Assembly (NCBI GenBank): GCA_017649745.1 | Contig: JAGCGE010000241.1 | Location: 1-26,647 of the forward strand | Length of the DNA: 26,647 bases | Direction: 5' to 3' | Source of the DNA: Clostridiales bacterium | GTDB lineage: Bacteria; Bacillota_A; Clostridia; Saccharofermentanales; Saccharofermentanaceae | In this document: positions 21,638-26,647 of the stretch, one piece after another | Layout: each line of letters opens with the position of its first letter | How positions within the stretch are numbered: position 1 is the first letter of the stretch | The notes under the pieces: generated by a model | Databases searched by the model: none | What the model was told of the DNA's origin: nothing | The model's input: the letters and a program-made list of their open reading frames with translations, nothing else | Position numbers and translations under genes: made by a program

Positions 21638-22531
21638 TTACTCAGACTTAGTAGATACTACAACTGTATTACCTGCTACAGTGAGTGTATTACCGGATGT
21701 AAACGGTACATTGTTAACCGTTACTGTACCACCGGTTACTGTGATCGTAAGCTCATCACCGGCCTTGATATCAGCACCATCTGTCAGAGCTGTAGCGCCC
21801 TTCATAACAGAAAGAGTTGTATCAGCGCCCTGGGTCATTGTGAGCTTATAGGTAGCTGTACCGCCAAGAACAGAGATAACTTCCGAAATCGACGGAAGTC
21901 TTGCCGCTGTATCCTCTGTACCATAGAGAATATCCTCAAGATCCTCGAGAATAGCCTTATCTTCAGCAGTAACGAAGTCAGTAGACAGAATCTCGAAGAT
22001 AGCACACGGCTTAATACCAGGAACACCAACCTCAACCGGAACGGTACTGAACTCGTAAGAGAATTCAATAGCATTCGGATTGTCGTTTACTGTCTGATAC
22101 TCTTCCTCAGAAGGAGAAGCAGTTGCACCATAAACGATATAGAGCTTGTAACCGAAGTCGGTACCTTCAGTATCGTTACCGATAAGTGTACGGCAAGAGA
22201 AACCGAACATTGCTCTGTTCTGCTGAGAAATTCTCAGACCCTTAACACCAGCAATTGTCTTCTTACCATTACAACGATCCCATCCATCCGGATAAGTATA
22301 GCACTTAATTGTACCCTTCTTATCCTCGGTTGCGATCAGGTTAAGATACTTCTGGTTGTCTGCATAAATCGGTGATGCAGTACCACCATCAGATGATGTC
22401 TGGAAAGATGTAAGACCATTCCATGCTTCACCGTTCTCGTAAGCGCTACCATTGTGTACAAACAGAACACCGCGATCAACACCTGTAGAATAGAGTTTTT
22501 CGCCTGTCTGATCCCAAAGAAGTCTAGTCAT
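21638..22531 (-). CDS. Major tail protein with C-terminal Ig-like domain, 297 aa
   Basis: Start at ATG 22531 after TGGAGGAAACAAAA; an ATG 15 bases upstream overlaps the ribosome site and is rejected. The N-terminal 220 residues (RLLWDQTGEKLYSTGVDRGV, YADNQKYLNLIATEDKKGTI, DGWDRCNGKKTIAGVKGLRI, SQQNRAMFGFSCRTLIGNDT) match a common Firmicutes-phage major tail protein family that polymerises into the tail tube. Residues about 228-297 form a separate beta-sandwich (YKLTMTQGADTTLSVMKGAT ... GGTVTVNNVPFTSGNTLTVA), probably exposed on the tube surface. Neighbours on both sides are tail-assembly genes. Tail-tube identity is well supported; exact ligand of the Ig-like part unknown. Confidence 0.88.
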   Translation of the reverse strand: MTRLLWDQTGEKLYSTGVDRGVLFVHNGSAYENGEAWNGLTSFQTSSDGGTASPIYADNQKYLNLIATEDKKGTIKCYTYPDGWDRCNGKKTIAGVKGLRISQQNRAMFGFSCRTLIGNDTEGTDFGYKLYIVYGATASPSEEEYQTVNDNPNAIEFSYEFSTVPVEVGVPGIKPCAIFEILSTDFVTAEDKAILEDLEDILYGTEDTAARLPSISEVISVLGGTATYKLTMTQGADTTLSVMKGATALTDGADIKAGDELTITVTGGTVTVNNVPFTSGNTLTVAGNTVVVSTKSE

Positions 22532-22545
22532 TTTTGTTTCCTCCA

Positions 22546-22875
22546 TTATTTATAAAAAATTTTGAACACATCATGATACAGATCATCAGATATAAACTGC
22601 CGATCGAAACTACAATATGGCAACTCGAGAATTGCATCGACGGTTTCACTATCTGGATCTGAATGTATGAATGTGACTGTATACCATGTACCTTTTATAT
22701 AGGCATGGTTGTCAGCATACCACAGCCCGGGCCTTGCTGTGTATACAATAGTATTATCCAGTTGGATTTGATCTTTTGGGGGTCGTTGAAACCATGCTTT
22801 TGCGACTCCCGGTAGAGCCTCAATAATACGATGAAACTCAAGTCGTTTCGTTTGTCTGGGTCTGTCGTTTGCCAT
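22546..22875 (-). CDS. Tail terminator / head-tail connector protein, 109 aa
   Basis: ATG at 22875 follows TTAGGAGGTGTTTATA and lies inside the end of the preceding gene (30-base coding overlap plus stop). The protein reads LEFHRIIEALPGVAKAWFQR, IVYTARPGLWYADNHAYIKG and WYTVTFIHSDPDSETVDAIL, then LPYCSFDRQFISDDLYHDVF. The order 'helix, P..I.Y.....YADN..Y......V......DPDS', ending in a conserved CxFDRxFxxDxLxHDVF, fits tail-terminator-type proteins of this phage group, which cap the tail tube and dock to the head. The assignment depends partly on position before the major tail gene. Confidence 0.75.
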   Translation of the reverse strand: MANDRPRQTKRLEFHRIIEALPGVAKAWFQRPPKDQIQLDNTIVYTARPGLWYADNHAYIKGTWYTVTFIHSDPDSETVDAILELPYCSFDRQFISDDLYHDVFKIFYK

Positions 22876-23185
22876 TATAAACACCTCCTAAATATAATAG
22901 CATACTAGGATAGTTTCTAATGTCAACAGTCTTAACGATCCAGCAGGCGCCCATATGCTCGACGAACTTTATCTTCTGATAATTCAATCGAGCAAATGGA
23001 TCTCCAACTATCTTAATTCGGTCATCAATATTGATATCCTTATTTATAGTTTCTGTAGAAGAATATAATCTTCTAAGTTCCTGCTCGACATTACCCCTAT
23101 ATGGTTTTTCAACTATAGTAGGCTCTGATACGCCCGGGACTGTTTCAGAATATAATTCAAATCCAACCATCCCAGCAAACTTCAT
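22838..23185 (-). CDS. Head-tail connector-like protein (DUF7253-like), 115 aa
   Basis: ATG at 23185 sits 2 bases past the capsid gene stop with CCGGAGG upstream. The sequence FAGMVGFELYSETVPGVSEP, IVEKPYRGNVEQELRRLYSS and DINIDDRIKIVGDPFARLNY, then VEHMGACWIVKTVDIRNYPS, followed by LLYLGGVYNG, matches a short conserved family of gut phages (GFxxxxETxPGVxxExIxERPYxGDV...YVExxGxxWKV...GGVYNG) that I recall as DUF7253. It is always found between capsid and tail-terminator genes, so a neck or adaptor role is inferred. The name is from memory. Confidence 0.75.
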   Translation of the reverse strand: MKFAGMVGFELYSETVPGVSEPTIVEKPYRGNVEQELRRLYSSTETINKDINIDDRIKIVGDPFARLNYQKIKFVEHMGACWIVKTVDIRNYPSMLLYLGGVYNGKRQTQTNETT

Positions 23186-23187
23186 AC

Positions 23188-25410
23188 TCAGGCCTCCGGT
23201 TTCGGTGACAGAGTGATGTACTTGAGGCTATAGATCTTGGAGTTAGTAACATTATCCTTAGTAGTTTCAACACGGATCTTCTGTGTCTTGCTAGCAATCT
23301 TACCAACAAACATCTTATCAGAATCCAAAGTTACCGGACCCGAAGTACCGCCAATGATCTCAACTGTAGTTGTTGCACCATCTTCAACATCAAACTTAAG
23401 TGCGATGAAGTTACCTTCTACATTAGCTTCGAATCCCGGATAACTATTAAGATACTTCAGCTTACCACGGATCTCATCCAGATCATTGATACGGATTTCT
23501 GCCTGCAGCTCAGAAGCATTCTTACCAAGAACCTCAACATTCGGAGCAACTGCGTCTGCCTTAAGGGTGAGCATCGGGTTATGCGCAGATTCGATTACGA
23601 TTGCAGAACGAATCTTTGTCAGAGCGCCAGACATTCTCTTCTCCAACAGGTATTTATGCTGGTTGAAGTCGAGATCGAAGTCCTCGAACAGACCAGATTT
23701 AGCACCCTTATTGGCGCCTCTCTTATAGTCAGAAAGATTTACGATGATAGCGATAAGATCGAATTCGTTACCATTCTCATCTGTATAAACCTTATCCTCA
23801 AACTGCGGAACTTCTACGATCTTCTTAACACGAAGTGCTGTAGCCAGCTTAGCCTCGGAATCATAGAGCGGCTTGCCGAAACCATCTGTAGCGAGAAGCA
23901 TCGTTGTAAGCCAATCAGAAGAACAGAACAGTGTCGGTGTACCAGATCCCTTATAGTGCTTACGAGCACGGAGAATTGTCTTTCTCAGGATAGCTGTCTG
24001 ATCAGTTTCTGATGCTCCCTCTGGGAAGTAAACCTGACGACGCATTGTGTAAAGCTCGTCATCCTTCCAAATCGGGCGAATGCAATCTTCCTTGATCTTA
24101 TCCGGATCATCAAAGTCACGGCCATCGCCGATAAGAATTGCCTGAGCTTCCTCGAGCTTCATCATAACTTCCATTTCGGCTTTGATCCACGGAACTACAG
24201 AGAAATCTGTAATATCGATGATATCATCGTGATCGAGTTTCTGCTTCTTATAGAAAGTGCAAGGACCGGTTTCTCTCTTGAGCAGAGTGAATACTTCCTC
24301 TTTCTTTCTATTACCCTTTACGTAACCCTTCGCACGAGCTTCATCTGCTGTGATATCAGCAAAACGTGTTTTGATGCGAGAGAATGGAGAATTAGATACA
24401 CCGTTAAGAACTTCGGGTACCCACTCCATTTCCGGCTTGATCCATTCCGGGGGCATATTGAGATCCTTCGGTTCCGGGAACAAAGATTCGATGTCCTGGA
24501 TACCATAGTCATCAGCATGCATGAGAATCGCATCCGACAACTTACATTCATTAGTAGCCGCATCTTTTACCATCTGAATAAAATCATCCTGGGTAAAGGC
24601 GGAATGAGCGACTTCTCCGCCGTCGTTCTTGAAAACACTTCTTTTCATTTCGTCGTTTCCTCCTTCGTTGTTTTCATCTTCATCGTTTTCATCTTCATCG
24701 TATTCACCATCAGAATCTTCTTCATCTTCTTCATCATACTCCTCTACATCATTTTCATCTTCATACTCTTCATCTACTTCGTCTGAATCGTCACTATCAT
24801 CACCATCATCATGACTAAGTTTAAGATCGCCATTCTCAGCAGCAAGTACTAAGAAAGACAATACTTTCTTCTGATCGTCAGTCATACTGTTAATGGTTTT
24901 TGTAACAAATCCAGGTACCTCGGAGTCATCGTCCGCATGCTCTAATTCCGTAGAAAATTCGCATACGTCTTCTGGCATATAAATCACAGCCGATCCTTCA
25001 CCATTTTCATCATGCGATACATCTACGTCTTCAATGTAAGCACCCATATTAGCACCTGCAAGGACCAGACTTACTTCTTTAATATCCCCATGGAATACTT
25101 CAAGAGCAGCATTCTGTTTCAGATGATTCGCATAAATGGACATGCTAGTGATGTCGCCATGATGTACCGCTTCATTCATGATATTTCCGCTTTCGGTATC
25201 ATTAAAACTACCATAAGCATACATACCATCCGGGCGTGATTCGAGCAATGCATTACCACAAATGCTTACCGGATCTGAATGATTATGCTGGAACATAAGG
25301 GGAACGACCATTCCATCCATATGCGCAAAAGCATTGTTTTTAATGGTTCTACCATCAGTACACTTTACGTTGTACCTAGTGGCATAACCACAAAAATCAT
25401 ACTTCTTCAT
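23188..25410 (-). CDS. Fused prohead protease, acidic linker and major capsid protein, 740 aa
   Basis: ATG at 25410 follows GAAGGAGAACAAAATCAAA and overlaps the portal gene end by 14 bases. Residues 1-140 are an HK97-type prohead serine protease: VPLMFQHNHSDPVS with His42, HHGDITSMSIYANHL with Ser91, KEVSLVLAGANMGAYI. Residues 200-254 are almost all Asp/Glu, a likely scaffold (delta-like) spacer. From about 255 to 610 lies an HK97-fold capsid protein (FADITADEARAKGYVKGNRK, WIKAEMEVMMKLEEAQAILI, RRQVYFPEGASETDQ, MSGALTKIRSAIVIESAHNP). Residues about 625-740 are an extra beta domain. The protease probably frees the capsid by cutting within the linker. Protease-capsid fusions are known in other phages. 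An internal ribosome site at codon 255 may also make capsid alone. Confidence 0.92.
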   Translation of the reverse strand: MKKYDFCGYATRYNVKCTDGRTIKNNAFAHMDGMVVPLMFQHNHSDPVSICGNALLESRPDGMYAYGSFNDTESGNIMNEAVHHGDITSMSIYANHLKQNAALEVFHGDIKEVSLVLAGANMGAYIEDVDVSHDENGEGSAVIYMPEDVCEFSTELEHADDDSEVPGFVTKTINSMTDDQKKVLSFLVLAAENGDLKLSHDDGDDSDDSDEVDEEYEDENDVEEYDEEDEEDSDGEYDEDENDEDENNEGGNDEMKRSVFKNDGGEVAHSAFTQDDFIQMVKDAATNECKLSDAILMHADDYGIQDIESLFPEPKDLNMPPEWIKPEMEWVPEVLNGVSNSPFSRIKTRFADITADEARAKGYVKGNRKKEEVFTLLKRETGPCTFYKKQKLDHDDIIDITDFSVVPWIKAEMEVMMKLEEAQAILIGDGRDFDDPDKIKEDCIRPIWKDDELYTMRRQVYFPEGASETDQTAILRKTILRARKHYKGSGTPTLFCSSDWLTTMLLATDGFGKPLYDSEAKLATALRVKKIVEVPQFEDKVYTDENGNEFDLIAIIVNLSDYKRGANKGAKSGLFEDFDLDFNQHKYLLEKRMSGALTKIRSAIVIESAHNPMLTLKADAVAPNVEVLGKNASELQAEIRINDLDEIRGKLKYLNSYPGFEANVEGNFIALKFDVEDGATTTVEIIGGTSGPVTLDSDKMFVGKIASKTQKIRVETTKDNVTNSKIYSLKYITLSPKPEA
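24648..24668 (-). promoter_or_regulatory. Internal ribosome site and in-frame ATG at the capsid domain boundary
   Basis: On the minus strand GAAGGAGG lies 10 bases before an in-frame ATG (24648-24646), at residue 255 of the fused protein. Translation from here would give a 486-aa capsid protein starting MKRSVF, free of protease and acidic linker. Spacing is slightly long but usable. Confidence 0.5.
24670..24699. repeat. 15-bp tandem duplication in the acidic linker
   Basis: The 15-base unit gttttcatcttcatc occurs twice in direct succession and encodes DEDEN twice on the minus strand. It lies in a wider GAN-codon stretch (about 24650-24810) that could vary in length by slippage while staying in frame. 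Confidence 0.85.
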
Positions 25411-26527
25411 TTTGATTTTGTTCTCCTTCCTGTGGTATTTGTGTAGGATCACCAGTCATACCTTCGTTGTGAGCAATGTTCTTGTTGAGCAACATATCGG
25501 CTTTAGGATCATCCGATGGCGGATAACCAATCTTGCCTCTAAGTTCATTACTGCTAAGAACCTCATTTCTAGAGAATTTGTCAACGATGTCAGCCATCTG
25601 AGTGATAGGAGCATCTCTAAATACATCTCTAAAGTACATGATTCTATGGCCCTCAAGAATACACGCTTCGCTGAAGAATGTTCTTGTGAATCCCTCTGTT
25701 ATTGCCCTAAGAATAGGAGCAATTGCGGAATTGTAATATGAGACTTTCGCCGCATCATCCGCTGTACCGTCAACAATAGATGGTGGAATACCAAGTTGAG
25801 TTAACAAGTTATTGTTAAGATACTCGATTTCCTTCAAGATATTGTTTTCAGCCGGTCGATTTAACTGCGTAACACGTTCTGTTGCATCTATGTATCCAAT
25901 ACCGTATTTCGTGTTCGCCAACTGATGTTCAAGATCTTGTCTACGTTCTTCGGCAAGTTTTCGCTTTGATTCGCCTCTAATTGTGTATGGTAACTGAATA
26001 ATTACATCCAATTTACCAGAACCCGCTTCTTCGTCGATACCATCAAGCAAAGCAAGTTTTCTCATGACACTTCTAGCAACCGAGTTCGGCTCATTCATTA
26101 CAGAATAAAACGGATTCTCGATAATGCATACATCATTTTTTGAAAGTAATACTTTTTCATCTTTCTGATGGTCTTCGTTATAGCATTCTACTTCTACATG
26201 TTTAGGATACCATTTCGTAATTTTAGCTACACGCAAAGAATAGATATCGCATATACCGTCCTCATTTGGCTCATCTTCCATCAAAACTGGTACTACAGCA
26301 ACACAACCTTCATCAAACATAGAAAGGATAAGATCCTGAATAAACGCGGTTGATGTTTGGTCAATGTTAGCTGAGAAATGTAAACGAAAATCGATGGCAT
26401 CCGGATACATAGCAATGTAATTTTCTTTTTCATCGAGAATTACATGCCGAATGTCCACCTGTGACGCATCAATGGCCATTTTAGAATAAATACCAGCTAA
26501 AATGGACTTTTCAACACCATAAGACAA
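25397..26527 (-). CDS. Portal protein, HK97-like (Phage_portal family)
   Basis: The frame is typical of the portal ring protein through which DNA is packaged: LILSMFDEGCVAVVPVLMED, KITKWYPKHVEVECYNEDHQ, IENPFYSVMNEPNSVARSVM, GSGKLDVIIQLPYTIRGESK, TQLNRPAENNILKEIEYLNN and FSRNEVLSSNELRGKIGYPP. The only start candidate in the continuous frame near here is TTG at 26527, without a ribosome site. Upstream codons as far as 26602 still read as portal sequence (VYPSYTRPSRHRLSYGVEKS), so the native start is probably beyond an in-frame TAA at 26603-26605. The stop overlaps the protease start by 14 bases. A terminase gene should lie beyond the right edge. Confidence 0.9.
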   Translation of the reverse strand: MSYGVEKSILAGIYSKMAIDASQVDIRHVILDEKENYIAMYPDAIDFRLHFSANIDQTSTAFIQDLILSMFDEGCVAVVPVLMEDEPNEDGICDIYSLRVAKITKWYPKHVEVECYNEDHQKDEKVLLSKNDVCIIENPFYSVMNEPNSVARSVMRKLALLDGIDEEAGSGKLDVIIQLPYTIRGESKRKLAEERRQDLEHQLANTKYGIGYIDATERVTQLNRPAENNILKEIEYLNNNLLTQLGIPPSIVDGTADDAAKVSYYNSAIAPILRAITEGFTRTFFSEACILEGHRIMYFRDVFRDAPITQMADIVDKFSRNEVLSSNELRGKIGYPPSDDPKADMLLNKNIAHNEGMTGDPTQIPQEGEQNQNEEV

Positions 26528-26647
26528 TCGATGTCTACTAGGCCTAGTATAACTAGGATAAACAGAGGTGGTATGGTTTTGGGGTTCCGTAAACTCCGGT
26601 TGTTAATTACCATAACGAAAAGCAAACCAGGCACCTTTAATTCTATC
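26528..26647 (-). pseudogene. N-terminal portal coding sequence interrupted by an in-frame TAA
   Basis: Read in the portal frame from the right edge, the bases encode DRIKGAWFAFRYGN, then TAA (26605-26603), then QPEFTEPQNHTTSVYPSYTR PSRHR and on into the portal ORF. Related portals begin with a basic amphipathic helix of the form RLKxAWNAF followed by a proline- and tyrosine-rich stretch, so both sides fit one gene. The stop may be a true nonsense mutation, a base error near a sequence end, or the end of a different upstream gene. No alternative ATG lies in frame between the TAA and the portal ORF. Confidence 0.5.

Noticed and set aside
21638..21640. Frameshift extension of the major tail protein through the following gap
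   Set aside because: The +1 frame meets a TGA before the 29-codon ORF and the -1 frame yields a sequence without domain-like features.
21461..22375. 304-codon plus-strand ORF
   Set aside because: Antisense to the major tail protein and chaperone genes; composition is shadow-like.
24229..24786. Plus-strand ORF rich in Phe/Ile (and a Ser-rich one at 24629-24814)
   Set aside because: Both are complements of the Asp/Glu-coding linker of the capsid fusion gene.
26500..26613. Minus-strand ORF starting ATG at 26613 (MVINNRSLRN...)
   Set aside because: It overlaps the portal N-terminal coding frame, has no well-placed ribosome site and does not look like a protein family, whereas the portal frame does.

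Overview
The window is a contiguous piece of a tailed double-stranded DNA phage or prophage. Every convincing gene lies on the minus strand, so transcription runs from high to low coordinates. Gene content is that of a siphovirus: an HK97-type head, a very long tape measure protein and a ReqiPepy6 Gp37-like tail-tip protein. Strong AAGGAGG-type ribosome sites, low GC and the protein families (r1t-like holin, BspA-type leucine-rich tail protein, DUF6353-like and HGIxGQKWG proteins) suggest an anaerobic gut Firmicutes (Clostridia) host. TAA, TGA and TAG all end genes here, so the code is standard. No terminase, integrase, repressor or tRNA gene was seen, so the lifestyle cannot be decided.

Head and connector (26647 to 22546): a portal gene whose N-terminal coding frame holds an in-frame TAA close to the right edge; a single long ORF fusing prohead protease, an acidic linker and the major capsid protein, with an in-frame internal ribosome site at the capsid boundary; a small connector protein; and a tail-terminator-like protein. 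Tail (22531 to 11705): major tail protein with a C-terminal Ig-like domain, a possible 29-codon ORF, two tail assembly chaperone-type genes, an HK97 gp10-like protein, a tape measure of about 2513 residues, and the distal tail protein.

Tail tip and host recognition (11702 to 6049): the tail-tip protein, then five adhesion or fibre genes, including a leucine-rich repeat protein. Three of them share a small module, which points to domain shuffling. Lysis (6036 to 4747): an NlpC/P60 endolysin with a peptidoglycan-binding domain and two small membrane proteins, one of which resembles an r1t holin. Next comes a lysine-rich protein with an HGIDGQKWG motif.

Accessory tail of the late region (4286 to 1): about fourteen small genes. 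Three tiny membrane-protein genes sit in cassettes, each preceded by a near-identical promoter-like element and followed by an intrinsic terminator. Further downstream, tightly overlapping genes encode zinc-ribbon-like proteins (one Lar-like), further small membrane proteins and, running off the left edge, a DUF6353-like membrane protein. This block is the part least explained by known function. No stretch above 300 bases lacks a gene.
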